Shown here: positions 1 through 9,042 of the stretch, in pieces
Layout: the number at the start of each line of letters is the position of its first letter
Position numbering within the stretch: the stretch's first letter is position 1
Assembly (NCBI RefSeq): GCF_028368975.1
Contig: NZ_JAQNDM010000002.1
Location: 4,954,425 to 5,018,424 of the forward strand
Direction of reading: 5' to 3'
Length of the DNA: 64,000 nucleotides
DNA from: Stigmatella ashevillena
GTDB taxonomy: Bacteria > Myxococcota > Myxococcia > Myxococcales > Myxococcaceae
The notes under the pieces: model-generated
Told to the model about the DNA's origin: nothing
Databases searched by the model: none
Seen by the model: only the letters and a program-made list of their open reading frames with translations
Position numbers and translations under genes: made by a program

Positions 1-1373
1 GGGCTGTAACAGCCGTCCTTCCATGAGTAGGCACGAACACCGCACGGAGGTGTCTTGTCCGCGGACTGCACCCAGCATCCACCGTTGATGTTGACCTGCG
101 GCTTGTCACAGGGAGGCCGCAACTGCCCCGGAAAGGGCTTCTGGGGAACATCCATGTTGACGGTGCTCTGCTCTGTCTGCGACGCGAGCTCGCCTGCTAT
201 GTCCATCGGCCCTGCGTCCGCGTGTCCCCCCAAGCTCGTGCGCTCCTCCTGGAGCCCCGGCCACGACAAGTGAGTGCCTGCCCACCATACGCCTCCGGTA
301 AGAAGGCCCACGCCCACTGCCACCATGAGCCCTCTCACCCCCGTCAGTCCCAAAAGCGGCGGACGGGGCCGACGGCGGGGCACTTCGGGCACTGGCTCCA
401 GGCCCTGAGGTAACGACTTTGACACGGGACGGATGGGCTGATCCGCCAGGGGGCCAGACATCTCCGCCGCATGTTCCAAGGCCTGCGCAACCTCGGTCGC
501 ACTTCCCCGGAGCGCTGGCTCGTCCGAGAGCATCTGGCGGATGAGCGCGGCCAGTTCCGGGCTCACGCTCACCCGGCGCTCGGGGGCCACGGGCTCGGCC
601 GGAACGAATTGAAACCCCTCCTCCGTCTGCTGCATCGCCACGCACTCAGGCGGATACTCGCCCACTGTGAGGCGGTAGGCCGTCACGCCCAGCGCGTACA
701 CATCATCCGCGGGCTGGGCCTCATACCGGGCCCGGGGCAGACGGCGCGCTTCCCATTGAAAGCGCTGACATTCGGGACTCTGGTACTGGGGCGTGCCTGG
801 GGGAGGAAACTGGTGGGTCAGGATTTCCGCTCCCCGGTAGAGTCCTGAACCAAAGTCCATCAGCACGGCGCTGCCATCCATCCGCACCAGCACGTTGTCG
901 CCTTTGACATCGCGGTGTACCCCCTTCACCGCGTGCGTGGCCTCCAAGGCCCGGGCCACCTGCGCCAGGAGTTGAAACACCTTCCGTGAGGTGAGTTCCT
1001 GCTGGGAGGCCCACGCGTACAGCGGCGTTCCTTCCACCCACTCCATGACCAGATACGGAAAGGGCACTCCGCCCGGAAGTACCTGCCAGCCTCGGTCCAG
1101 GAGGCGCGGAACATGGGGATGGCAGATGCGCGAGAGCAACTCCCCTTCCCGCTCGAAGCGCGGGTCCAGGGGGTGACGCGCCAGCTTCAAGGCAAACGGC
1201 CCAGCGCCCGCTTGTGCCTCGCGCTCCACGCGGTAGACGGCGCCATAGGCGCCTTGGCCCTGGAAGCTCACCACGCGCCAAGGACCGAGGAGGGTATCAG
1301 CAGGAAGTGCGTTCGGATTCACAGGCCCGAAGCGTAGCGTGCAATCTTCCCTGCCCCAAGCACTTGGAAACAT
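1..1373 (-). CDS. Membrane Ser/Thr protein kinase, C-terminus cut by window edge
   Basis: Hanks-type kinase, the last gene of a three-gene cassette. Visible motifs are a Gly loop (GQGAYGAVY), the ATP lysine in FALKLARHP, the catalytic loop HRDVKGDN and DFG in LMDFGSG. They are followed by one probable transmembrane helix and an extracytoplasmic tail with a Cys pattern (PPC, GGCW, PPCG, GCY). No stop codon appears before base 1, so the gene runs off the left edge. The start is an ATG 10 bp below the stop of the TPR gene, which implies co-transcription. It is paralogous to the kinase at 22986-24383, including the Cys tail. It should phosphorylate Ser/Thr on unknown partners, and the TPR protein next door is the obvious candidate scaffold (inference). 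Confidence 0.85.
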   Translation of the reverse strand, partial: MFPSAWGREDCTLRFGPVNPNALPADTLLGPWRVVSFQGQGAYGAVYRVEREAQAGAGPFALKLARHPLDPRFEREGELLSRICHPHVPRLLDRGWQVLPGGVPFPYLVMEWVEGTPLYAWASQQELTSRKVFQLLAQVARALEATHAVKGVHRDVKGDNVLVRMDGSAVLMDFGSGLYRGAEILTHQFPPPGTPQYQSPECQRFQWEARRLPRARYEAQPADDVYALGVTAYRLTVGEYPPECVAMQQTEEGFQFVPAEPVAPERRVSVSPELAALIRQMLSDEPALRGSATEVAQALEHAAEMSGPLADQPIRPVSKSLPQGLEPVPEVPRRRPRPPLLGLTGVRGLMVAVGVGLLTGGVWWAGTHLSWPGLQEERTSLGGHADAGPMDIAGELASQTEQSTVNMDVPQKPFPGQLRPPCDKPQVNINGGCWVQSADKTPPCGVRAYSWKDGCYS

Positions 1374-1383
1374 CCTGAAATGA

Positions 1384-3807
1384 CTACGCTTCCCGCTCAA
1401 TCATGGAGCGCAATCTGAGGAGCAAGCCTTTTGAGATAGGATGCTCTTCTCCCAAGCTATCCTGCAAGGCGTCTATGGCCTGGCGAGCTGTCGAGACAGC
1501 CTCGTGCTTCCTCAATATCGACTGAATTTGTGCCAACGAACCAAGACATTGCGCCGTCTCAGGGTGATGCAATCCCCAAGCTTCACGAGCGATGTCAGCG
1601 GCACGCAGCAGAAATGACTCTCCCTCCTGCGGGCGCATGGATGCTGTCACGATAAAGCCAAGGTTGGCCAACATGACACAGAGTTGTGGATTTCGAGGGC
1701 CAAGAGCCCGCTCCGCGATCTCAAGCGCTTGCCATAGCAACGGCTCTGCCTCACTGTACCGGCCCTGAACCGCAAGCACCTTGGCCCACTGATGGAGAGC
1801 TCCCCCATAGTCAGGGTGCTCAGACCCGAGGGCATGCTGCATGATGCCAACAGATTGGCGCACAAGTTCCGCCGCCTCTGTATAGCGACCTTGCGTTTCG
1901 AGCAGTACCGACAGCGAACAGAGGGCTGCCCCATAAAGTGGGTGCCGTAAGCCGAGTGCTCTCTCACGAATAGCCAGAGTTTGGCGAATCAAATCCTCTG
2001 CCTCGACGTAATGTCCTCGCCTATCGAGAACTGAGGCCAGCTCATGAAGCGAATCCGCATAATAGGGATGTTGCTGGCCAATGGATTGCCCTAGGTTGAC
2101 AAGAGACCTTCGCAACGAGTCCTCGGCCTCAGCATATCGGCCCTGCCACTTGAGAACCAAACCCAAACCGCAAAGAGAAATGCCACGATGGGGATGTTGT
2201 ATGCCAAGTACTTCTTCATCAATCGCAAGAGCCCTGCGCAGCAGTTCCTCAGCTTCGGTGTAGCGCCCCAGTTTTTCTAGCACCATGGCCAGCTCAGTCA
2301 GCGAAGCAGCGTATTGCAGCTGGTGCGTGTCGGCTGCCTGTATCAAAAGCGCAAGCGACTGCCGCAGGAGCATTTCCGCTTCTTTGTAACGGCCTCGCTG
2401 GTGAAGAACTCGGCCTAGTTCTCGAAGAATCCACGCGTGAGCCTTACTGGAATCCTCACCCACGGGGAGCTGACGGCGAAGCATCGACTCCGCTGCGTCA
2501 AACTCCCCTCGCTCGCCAAGGATTCTCGCGAACAACTTCCAGTTCGCCGGATCAGCATCGACTGCATTCTTTGCCCAGCCGTAAGCCACATTCATGTCTC
2601 CTCGGCTGAAGGCAACGAATGACGCCTGATTCCACAGTCCTCCGGTCCGAGGCGAATACCGAAGCAACGCTTCCGCAATCTCGCCCTTGCCCGCGAAGTC
2701 TTCGAGGCGTTCTTGAGAAGGGGTTGTCTTTGTCCATGGGGGCCACCCGTCAGCGGCCTCGGCACCTACCCAATCTCCGTGGATCAACCGCTGTTCGATT
2801 GGGCGCATCGAAGGAGGGGGTGCGCTGACTCGAATGCGTTGCTGCTCCGTCACCAACCCATGGGCCAAGGCCAGCCGGCCCACAGCCGCTCCCGGATCCA
2901 TCTCCTTCAGGATCTCCTCTTCTAAGCTGCGCTCATCGCCCCCCCGCTCCAAGAGTGAGCCCAGCAACTGAATGGCCTCGGGCTCCAAGTCTACCAGTGC
3001 CGCCAGTCGGCCTGGCTGCTTCGCCCCGCTGTTCCTCAATCGCTCGGAGGCCGCCCCGAGTTCTGCCACCTGACCCTGGACCTCCCACCACCCCCCAGAG
3101 CGCACTGCGGGTTTGACCAAGAGCGTCCGTGTCCGCCGTCTGGCCTCTGCCAGAGCCCAGCGCACCCGCTGGAGCCGGAAGTCCCCATCCACATCCGTCC
3201 ACGCGAGCCACTCTCCAGGACGGGCTGCCTTGGCTTCCGAGACGAGCTCCGAGTACGGCCGCGCCGCGCTGACGTGCCGAAGCTTTCCGCGCGGCCTCGC
3301 TGCCGCAAAGCTCGCCTCCAGGTCCCCCCCTGTCCACACGATGCCAGGTACCCGGGCCGCCAGCGCCCGGCGGAGTCCCGCCACCGCGTAGGGGGGTGGC
3401 CCCACGGGACACTCCAGACGGAGCGAAACCCAGTCGAGGAAGTCCACCGCGCCCCGCGACAGTGCCACGGACACTTCGCGCGTGCAGAACAGCACCACGC
3501 GCAAGGCACGCGAGGCGAAGAGGGGCCGGTTGAGGTTCAGCCAGTCCGCGTCCTCTGCCCGCGCCACCAGCACCCACGTCGAGCCGGGCTCGGCTTCCGC
3601 CAGCCGGTGGGCCTCGGTGTGGACCTCCAACTCCGGGCAGAGGGGAAGCAACGCCCGCACCAGTTCCCCCAGCCGCTCCATGCGGGCGTGATCCACCAGG
3701 ACCAGCAACCCGGCACGAGACAGCTCCAGCGAGACTTTCAGCCTGCGGAGCCAGCCGGGGGCGGCCGGACCAGGTGCATCGTCAGGAGCGGATGCGGGTA
3801 GTACCAT
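1384..3807 (-). CDS. TPR protein with unrecognised N-terminal domain
   Basis: 807 residues. The C-terminal half holds about seven kinesin-light-chain-like TPR units of roughly 42 residues, recognisable by repeated GRYxEAExLLRxAL and LGxxHPxY motifs. These are protein-binding superhelices. Residues about 20-330 are a separate alpha/beta-looking region with strands such as GLLVLVDHARMERL and ALRVVLFCTREVSV, which I do not recognise. The chosen ATG overlaps the end of the upstream ATPase gene by 70 bp, and no better start was seen. It lies between an ATPase and a kinase on the same strand, so a scaffold or sensor role within one complex is likely but inferred. Confidence 0.85.
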   Translation of the reverse strand: MVLPASAPDDAPGPAAPGWLRRLKVSLELSRAGLLVLVDHARMERLGELVRALLPLCPELEVHTEAHRLAEAEPGSTWVLVARAEDADWLNLNRPLFASRALRVVLFCTREVSVALSRGAVDFLDWVSLRLECPVGPPPYAVAGLRRALAARVPGIVWTGGDLEASFAAARPRGKLRHVSAARPYSELVSEAKAARPGEWLAWTDVDGDFRLQRVRWALAEARRRTRTLLVKPAVRSGGWWEVQGQVAELGAASERLRNSGAKQPGRLAALVDLEPEAIQLLGSLLERGGDERSLEEEILKEMDPGAAVGRLALAHGLVTEQQRIRVSAPPPSMRPIEQRLIHGDWVGAEAADGWPPWTKTTPSQERLEDFAGKGEIAEALLRYSPRTGGLWNQASFVAFSRGDMNVAYGWAKNAVDADPANWKLFARILGERGEFDAAESMLRRQLPVGEDSSKAHAWILRELGRVLHQRGRYKEAEMLLRQSLALLIQAADTHQLQYAASLTELAMVLEKLGRYTEAEELLRRALAIDEEVLGIQHPHRGISLCGLGLVLKWQGRYAEAEDSLRRSLVNLGQSIGQQHPYYADSLHELASVLDRRGHYVEAEDLIRQTLAIRERALGLRHPLYGAALCSLSVLLETQGRYTEAAELVRQSVGIMQHALGSEHPDYGGALHQWAKVLAVQGRYSEAEPLLWQALEIAERALGPRNPQLCVMLANLGFIVTASMRPQEGESFLLRAADIAREAWGLHHPETAQCLGSLAQIQSILRKHEAVSTARQAIDALQDSLGEEHPISKGLLLRLRSMIEREA

Positions 3808-5114
3808 TCCGAGTCGTTGGGATAGGGCAGTAGGTGTTGGTAATCGAGAAGCTCATGCGCCAGCTCGCCGGGAGGAAGCCGGTGCTCCGGGTCCTTCATC
3901 ACTTCCTGCAGGAGCCGGATGTGGTCCGTGTTCAGTCCTGTCTCTTGCCTCAGGCGCCATTCATCCAATACCTGCTTCACCAACTCCGGCGTTGCCGTGG
4001 AAACGTCCTGGTCCCACGCCACCTCGGAGAGCGAGCGAATGAACCGGACGAAGTCCCTGGCCCGTCCGCCCGATCGGTAGGCGAGCTCACCGAGCAGCTC
4101 TGCTCCCACCAGCTCCGACGCCTCGCTTCCCAGGTCATGGACCCGCTGCGCGTACAGCTCCCGGAAGAACTTCACGCCTTCCCCGGGGCGATCCGGCGCA
4201 TCGTGGTCCAACACCGGCTCGTTCACCAGCGCGTTGGCCTTGAAGCCACGCACCCCGGCCGTGGCGACGTCGTGCCGGAGCGCGAAGGGGCCGCACACCA
4301 CCAGGGGACAAATGAGCTGGGAGAGCAGCTGGGATTCGACGAAGAGCGCCTTGGCGCGGGGCAGATCCCGGATCCGGTCCAAGCCATCGATGACGAGCAG
4401 CACCTTCCGGTGCTTCTGCTGGACCTCGCCCAACAACAGGTTGACGGCCCCCAGCAGTTCTTGCACGTGCCGGTCCTGATCAGGCACCGGTTTTTCACTG
4501 CGTCCCAGTGGCAGGCTCCAAGTCCAGGAGCGCATGGCGCCTGCCACGGTCCTGGCGCCCTTGAACGCCAAGGCAGCGCCCGCGGCCTCCGCACCCAGCG
4601 CCCCCGTGGTGGCGAGGGTCGCCCCTAGCTCCAGGGCTTCTTTCGCGAACGAGCCCAGGTCGATTTGAGGATCCGGCGTCTTGGTGGCCTCGGCCAGCCC
4701 CTGCCACGCCTTGCCGAGGTGCCTCACCATCTCGGGGTCCAGTTCGGTCCCCAGCCGCTCCTTGAACCGGAACACCAGCGCCAGCCCCGCCAGGAAGCAC
4801 ACCTCCCACGCCTGAATGCGGTACAGGGCGTTTGGGTCCTTCACCACGTTGGTGAAGTGCCGCTCGAGATCCAGGAAGACGACCAACTCGCGCTGTTCAC
4901 GATCCTCGGCCACGCGCAGCAGTTCGGTTGTCTTCCCTGTTCCCACCGTCCCCATCAGCAGGATGCGCGGCGTGCCGAAGGGCCGATCCAGCGTCTCCAA
5001 CATCTTCTTCGCCGGACTGTGGGGACGCGGCGCCCGCCACTCCGTGCGTGCGGGCAACTCGGGGTCGAACCGCTCGTAGAGTTTCCGCCAGAGATCTCGG
5101 CGTGACGACGACAT
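3738..5114 (-). CDS. P-loop ATPase of the kinase-TPR cassette
   Basis: About 458 residues from an ATG at 5114; a GTG at 5132 is an alternative start. Walker A is MGTVGTGKTT near residues 54-63 and Walker B is VLLVIDGLDR near 240, giving a stand-alone AAA/STAND-like NTPase. Between them lies a Gly/Ala-rich, partly hydrophobic stretch (around 165-195) that could touch a membrane. The last part has no clear enzymatic domain. It is the first gene of a minus-strand unit followed by the TPR protein (70-bp overlap) and a Ser/Thr kinase. The organisation suggests an ATP-dependent switch feeding a kinase, which is an inference. No substrate can be named. Confidence 0.8.
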   Translation of the reverse strand: MSSSRRDLWRKLYERFDPELPARTEWRAPRPHSPAKKMLETLDRPFGTPRILLMGTVGTGKTTELLRVAEDREQRELVVFLDLERHFTNVVKDPNALYRIQAWEVCFLAGLALVFRFKERLGTELDPEMVRHLGKAWQGLAEATKTPDPQIDLGSFAKEALELGATLATTGALGAEAAGAALAFKGARTVAGAMRSWTWSLPLGRSEKPVPDQDRHVQELLGAVNLLLGEVQQKHRKVLLVIDGLDRIRDLPRAKALFVESQLLSQLICPLVVCGPFALRHDVATAGVRGFKANALVNEPVLDHDAPDRPGEGVKFFRELYAQRVHDLGSEASELVGAELLGELAYRSGGRARDFVRFIRSLSEVAWDQDVSTATPELVKQVLDEWRLRQETGLNTDHIRLLQEVMKDPEHRLPPGELAHELLDYQHLLPYPNDSEWYYPHPLLTMHLVRPPPAGSAG

Positions 5115-5178
5115 ACCCGGGGCTTCTAGCACCTGCCCCTGGCTTCGGCGAGCCTCTGCAAGGACACCCGGGGCCGCC

Positions 5179-5198
5179 GCCGTCTCCTGGCCGACGGC
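5179..5198 (-). terminator. GC-rich hairpin between LPMO and ATPase genes
   Basis: GCCGTC (5179-5184) and GACGGC (5193-5198) form a perfect 6-bp stem around an 8-base loop. It lies in the 100-bp gap downstream of the LPMO stop on the minus strand. There is no U tract, so terminator function is only suggested. Confidence 0.3.
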
Positions 5199-5216
5199 CC
5201 CCTCGAAGACCTCGGA

Positions 5217-6191
5217 TCAGTGGCTGCAGGGCTCCGTGGGCGTGGGCTTCTCGATGTCGATCTGGACGCGGTACCCTTCTTCCTGGGCATAGACGATGTT
5301 GCCCTGGGCCGCCTCGACCGGGAGAATCTTGCCCTTCTCATCCAGCGAGCCCACGCGCACGTAGCGCGAGCTGGCGTTGACCTGCTGGGCCAGACGCATC
5401 AGCCAGTTCGCCGCCGAGTTCTTCTCCTCCGACAGCCGCAAGTCGTGCAGTTCCACGTCCCGGCCGTCCCGGTCGAAGACCCGGAACGTCACCCGGCTCC
5501 CCGCGGGCAGCTCTTCCCGGGCCTGCACCGTGTCCAACTCCTTCCAGCCCGTGTCCGTGAGGGTTGTCGCGCCCAGGTCCACGTCGATGCACGCGTAGAA
5601 GGCCTCCGGGCTGTCAGAGCGCTGCCAGATGTTATAGATGAGGTGGCGGCCCTGCTTGCCCGTGGGCAGCGGGCAGCTCACCCGGTAGCGACTGTTCTGC
5701 GGCGTGAGGCTGTTCACCTCACAGAACGGCGTGGTCTCCAAGTCCGACCACTTGAGCGGCTGGGACGGGTTGTAGCCGTTGCGCGTCACGTAGAACCGGA
5801 AGTACTTCGTCGCGTGAGGCGCCGTCACGTGATAGACAAACTCGAATTTTCCATTCGAGCCGGGGACGATGCGCCGCGCCGGCCAGTCGCTCCGCGCCAG
5901 ATCCAACGCCTTGAACGATTCGTTGTTCGCGCTGCACAGCTTGCCGTCAGGAATCTGCGCGCGGTGCTGGTCATTGGCTTCCCCCCGCCGGACGCCATTC
6001 CAGTCGTAGAAGGCCTGGGTGCCTCCCGAGGCAATCGCCGCCGCGCAGGCAGCGGAGTCGGGGCTCTCGGGACCCTCTTTGTAGCAGTTGTACACCCGGC
6101 TGATCGGCACCTCCATGGACCCGTGGGCGAGCGACGCGCCCGCGGACAGGAACGACACCAGGGCCAAAGAGGCGGAGACATGCTTCGTCAT
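5217..6191 (-). CDS. Secreted AA10 lytic polysaccharide monooxygenase
   Basis: 324 residues. A signal peptide (1-22) ends ASLA before His23, and a mature N-terminal histidine is the hallmark of AA10 copper monooxygenases. The second ligand of the histidine brace should be H126 in APHATKYFRFYVT, and the aromatic axial site lies in EAFYACIDVD. After the catalytic domain (about 23-205), residues about 206-324 resemble the second domain of GbpA-type chitin-binding proteins. The family oxidatively cleaves chitin or cellulose outside the cell. For a predator this would serve prey or insect/fungal chitin breakdown (inference). It stands alone, with its own gap on both sides. Confidence 0.9.
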   Translation of the reverse strand: MTKHVSASLALVSFLSAGASLAHGSMEVPISRVYNCYKEGPESPDSAACAAAIASGGTQAFYDWNGVRRGEANDQHRAQIPDGKLCSANNESFKALDLARSDWPARRIVPGSNGKFEFVYHVTAPHATKYFRFYVTRNGYNPSQPLKWSDLETTPFCEVNSLTPQNSRYRVSCPLPTGKQGRHLIYNIWQRSDSPEAFYACIDVDLGATTLTDTGWKELDTVQAREELPAGSRVTFRVFDRDGRDVELHDLRLSEEKNSAANWLMRLAQQVNASSRYVRVGSLDEKGKILPVEAAQGNIVYAQEEGYRVQIDIEKPTPTEPCSH

Positions 6192-6426
6192 GGCGGGCCT
6201 TCATCCTTCTAAAGAGGAGGTTCTCCCTCCAAGAGGTGAAGTCCCGGTTTTTCGGGTCAATCGACCAAGCCTGACTTCTTATCCCTCTGCAGGGGGGGGA
6301 CCGAAGCACAGTCCCAGGCGCTGCTACTGCCACAACTGAGGCAAAATACCCACACTTTCACACTCCTGAGTCCTGCCCTACACGCGTGCCTGCGTGCGTC
6401 AAACCAGGGCGCCCCTCAGAATCTCC

Positions 6427-6819
6427 TCAGGCCCTTTTCTCACGGCGTACCGGAGCAGCCGCTCGCTTCTTGGTTTTCGCTCGTTCTGCCTCGCTGCGCT
6501 TCGACGCCTTGCGGCGCTTGGGACCTGTCGAGGGCTTCGCCCGAGGCTGTACTTCCTTGAGGGCATAGAAGCGCCTTCGGACGAAGTACATCGCGTTCAT
6601 CAACGCGTCCACGGGCCCCACTCCGTAGGAGTAATAAATGCCCTCCGTCACGTGCTCGAAATGGATCGGACAATACCAATCCTTCTTGTCCGCAAGCGGC
6701 GTGGGGCGGCCAATCGTGACTCGCGAGGTTCGCCGTGTTCCATCCTTGGTCTCGTAGGACCAGTAGTCGTCCGCGATCGGATCATCAATGGCAGCAAGAT
6801 TAGGACGCCAGTCCTTCAC
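6427..6819 (-). CDS. Small cytoplasmic protein, DUF6968-like
   Basis: 130 residues with a GTG start behind a strong GAGGAGG ribosome site 5 bases upstream. The core has an IGRPTP strand, a CPIHFEHV strand and a helix PVDALMNAMYFVRR, a pattern I associate with the DUF6968 family (from memory, not searched). The tail (about 95-130) is very basic, rich in Lys/Arg, and may bind nucleic acid. It follows the gene above it by 9 bp on the same strand, so the pair is probably one transcript. Function is unknown. Confidence 0.75.
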   Translation of the reverse strand: MKDWRPNLAAIDDPIADDYWSYETKDGTRRTSRVTIGRPTPLADKKDWYCPIHFEHVTEGIYYSYGVGPVDALMNAMYFVRRRFYALKEVQPRAKPSTGPKRRKASKRSEAERAKTKKRAAAPVRREKRA

Positions 6820-6828
6820 GATACCTCC

Positions 6829-7263
6829 TCACTGTCCCGCGTCCTGAGCGCAGTCAGCCGAGCCGTCACACTCATAGATCGCGTTACACATGCCCCTGCA
6901 AGCCTGCTTGGAACCTTCTGCCGCGCCCCAGCACAGTGCCCTCTTTCGCTCGTTCCGAAGGCGCCTGCAAAAGTTCTTGAGCACCTCCCCGCCCGCCTCA
7001 CACGCATCCAGACACGCTGGCTTGTTCGTAGGGGACTCCAGGTCCTGTACGGGATCAGGCGGGGCACGTGGTGACTGGGGCGGACACCCTTCAGGATTCA
7101 GCGCGCAAAAGCTTCCGGGCCCACGTGGATAGTCCGCCATCAACGCAGGCGTCTCCACCACCTGCGCTTCCGCGCATGCCAGAGCGCTACACAAAGCACC
7201 CAAGTACGCCAGATGCCACCAGGTCTCTCGTGGGCTCGACTTCCGCGATGAAGGTTCCGGCAC
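6829..7263 (-). CDS. Hypothetical Cys-rich exported or lipoprotein-like protein
   Basis: 144 residues from a GTG. A hydrophobic segment (LAYLGALCSALACAEA) near residues 18-33 looks like a signal peptide, possibly with a weak lipobox ending in Cys. The mature part is Pro-rich (60-85) and then carries six or more cysteines in a helical region (CLDACEAGG, FCRRL, CRGMCNAIYECDG). I recognise no family. It is coupled to the downstream DUF6968-like gene, a small two-gene unit of the kind often seen beside contact-dependent toxins, but no toxin domain is visible here. Confidence 0.6.
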   Translation of the reverse strand: MPEPSSRKSSPRETWWHLAYLGALCSALACAEAQVVETPALMADYPRGPGSFCALNPEGCPPQSPRAPPDPVQDLESPTNKPACLDACEAGGEVLKNFCRRLRNERKRALCWGAAEGSKQACRGMCNAIYECDGSADCAQDAGQ

Positions 7264-7294
7264 TTGTACGCCTCGGGAGCAGCCTCGAACGTAA

Positions 7295-7576
7295 AGGTAC
7301 TTTGGCGCAGACTTGCCTACCCAACCGCGCTACTCAAGAGTTCCTGAGACAGGAACCTACTCTTTCACTTCCAGAAACTCCTCCTTCGATACAGTCATCG
7401 AAGTTCGCGACTACAACTCGACCTCCCGGGTCATGGGCTGCAACGATGATTACTCAGACTATTACCAAGGAGGCTTCACCCTCTATGGTATTACCAAGGG
7501 CACCCAGCTATTGATCATCATTGAGGGCTACGAGGGTGAGTGCGGCGCAGCCCATCTGAACATCATCAAGCGGTAA
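7295..7576 (+). pseudogene. Fragment resembling a pre-peptidase C-terminal domain
   Basis: An open frame follows a TAA at 7292. Its product has TGTYSFTSRNSSFDTVIEVRDY, then GCNDDYSD, LYGITKGTQLLIIIEGY and a final CGAAHLNI. This is the jelly-roll signature of bacterial pre-peptidase C-terminal-like domains that follow secreted proteases. There is no convincing start (only an internal TTG) and the upstream part of the domain is missing. I therefore read it as a remnant of a larger secreted protein. A short functional gene cannot be excluded. Confidence 0.5.
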
Positions 7577-7583
7577 ACCGTGA

Positions 7584-8945
7584 TTATCTTTGTGGCCAGA
7601 GCAGCGAGGCGGCTTCGTACCGGCTGGACTGCTGGAAAGAGACGCGGGCCGACGCATCCGACTCCAGCCTCGCCTGCAAGGCTTCAGGCAACTGCGAGTA
7701 CAGGTCTTGCCCCAACAGCCCTTCCAGGGCATCCACCGAGGTGCGCGAGGCCTCGAGAAACGGTGTGATGCCGTCCTTCGTCGTCGGCGCATCCTTCACG
7801 TTGGGCACCATGTACGCGAACATGCTCAGGTTGCCGTTGGGCAGCTCCAGCAACACCGACTTGAATTGATGCGTGGGCACCGCGATGCGGCGCGTGTTCG
7901 CGCCCAGGGTGTCGATCGCCTCAGGAGGTAACGGTTTGCCCTGGGCATTCAAATACAGATTTCCGGTAATGATGTGGGCCTTTCCGCCCGAGGCGAGCAC
8001 GAGGTCATTGACCGCGTCCTCCAGCGTGCGCCACGCCTGCCGGTTCAGATCCGGGTGCTGGGGCGCCACGTTGCTCATCAGGTGGCTCTCGTCCATGGCC
8101 TCCTGGGTGGGCGAGCCCTCCGCCGGCTTCATGTGTCCCCGGTCGAAGCCCGAGCCCGTGTAGTCCGAGTCCACCACCCCCGCCGTCCCCAGCTCCGGGT
8201 CCCTGTGGAAGTGGCTCTTGTCGCGGGAGACCTCCACCGGCGTCTCTTGGATGTCCGCCGCCGACAGCATGTAGCTCACGAAGGTGGGCACGTTCTTCGC
8301 CTCATCCATCGACAGCCGCATGTACTCCTTCACCAGCGACAAGCCGCTGTCCGCACCGGTGGGCCGCAGCGGATCCACCTCGCCTGCGCTCTCCGCCACC
8401 TTGCTCTCGAACACGGCCTGCTTCTGATCCGGCATCCACGCCGTGCCCTCCACCTTCCCCTGCTTCACGTCCGTGAAGAAGGTGTTCAGCTCCGCGCGCG
8501 ACAGCTTCCCATCCGCGTTCCCACTGAGCTGATCCGCCCGGCGCGCCACCGTCTCCTGCCAGCCGGTGTCAAAGGCGTCCACATCCACGGACCGGGTGCC
8601 GCCCGTCAACCGCTGCTCCAGCGCCTCGCGCTGCTGCTGCACCGCGGTCGAAGTCAGAAAGCGGCTGTCCTCGGGCTGCGCCAGGTAACGGTCCACCTCC
8701 GCCGCCGACACCCCCCCGTTGCCCCGGCGTGACGCGGGTGACGTCGAAGCGCCATCCGCCGCCTTCAGCAGATCCGCCTGCCAGCTCCCCTCTGCCCAAC
8801 CGAACTTCTTCTGAAGTTCGGCGATGGGCACCTCCTTCTCGAGCGAGCGGCGCCAGCTCCCAGACTCGGAGGGAACCGTGTCCTCCACCGTCAGGGGGCT
8901 CTGGGGCGCCGCGGGGGAGGGTGCATTCCTCGCACGAACCTGCAT
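7584..8945 (-). CDS. DNA/RNA non-specific endonuclease
   Basis: 453 residues. The C-terminal half carries the beta-beta-alpha-Me nuclease signature FDRGHMKPA, with the catalytic His in DRGH and downstream HLMSNVAPQHPDLNR supplying the metal Asn. This is the NucA/NUC1 fold, which cuts DNA and RNA without sequence preference. Residues 50-170 are helical and contain a calcium-loop-like stretch, NADGKLSRAELNTFF, plus a second similar loop. No signal peptide is visible at the N-terminus (MQVRARNAPSP), which is odd for a family that is normally secreted. It may be exported by another route or delivered by contact. Confidence 0.88.
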   Translation of the reverse strand: MQVRARNAPSPAAPQSPLTVEDTVPSESGSWRRSLEKEVPIAELQKKFGWAEGSWQADLLKAADGASTSPASRRGNGGVSAAEVDRYLAQPEDSRFLTSTAVQQQREALEQRLTGGTRSVDVDAFDTGWQETVARRADQLSGNADGKLSRAELNTFFTDVKQGKVEGTAWMPDQKQAVFESKVAESAGEVDPLRPTGADSGLSLVKEYMRLSMDEAKNVPTFVSYMLSAADIQETPVEVSRDKSHFHRDPELGTAGVVDSDYTGSGFDRGHMKPAEGSPTQEAMDESHLMSNVAPQHPDLNRQAWRTLEDAVNDLVLASGGKAHIITGNLYLNAQGKPLPPEAIDTLGANTRRIAVPTHQFKSVLLELPNGNLSMFAYMVPNVKDAPTTKDGITPFLEASRTSVDALEGLLGQDLYSQLPEALQARLESDASARVSFQQSSRYEAASLLWPQR

Positions 8946-9042
8946 CCTGCGGGCCTTCCGTAAGCCTTCTTCCCTTCAGTGGGAAGCCAAGGGGGGGGTA
9001 CTCCATTGTCTCACGGCGCCGCCCGAAAGTTGCTGGTGCCCC

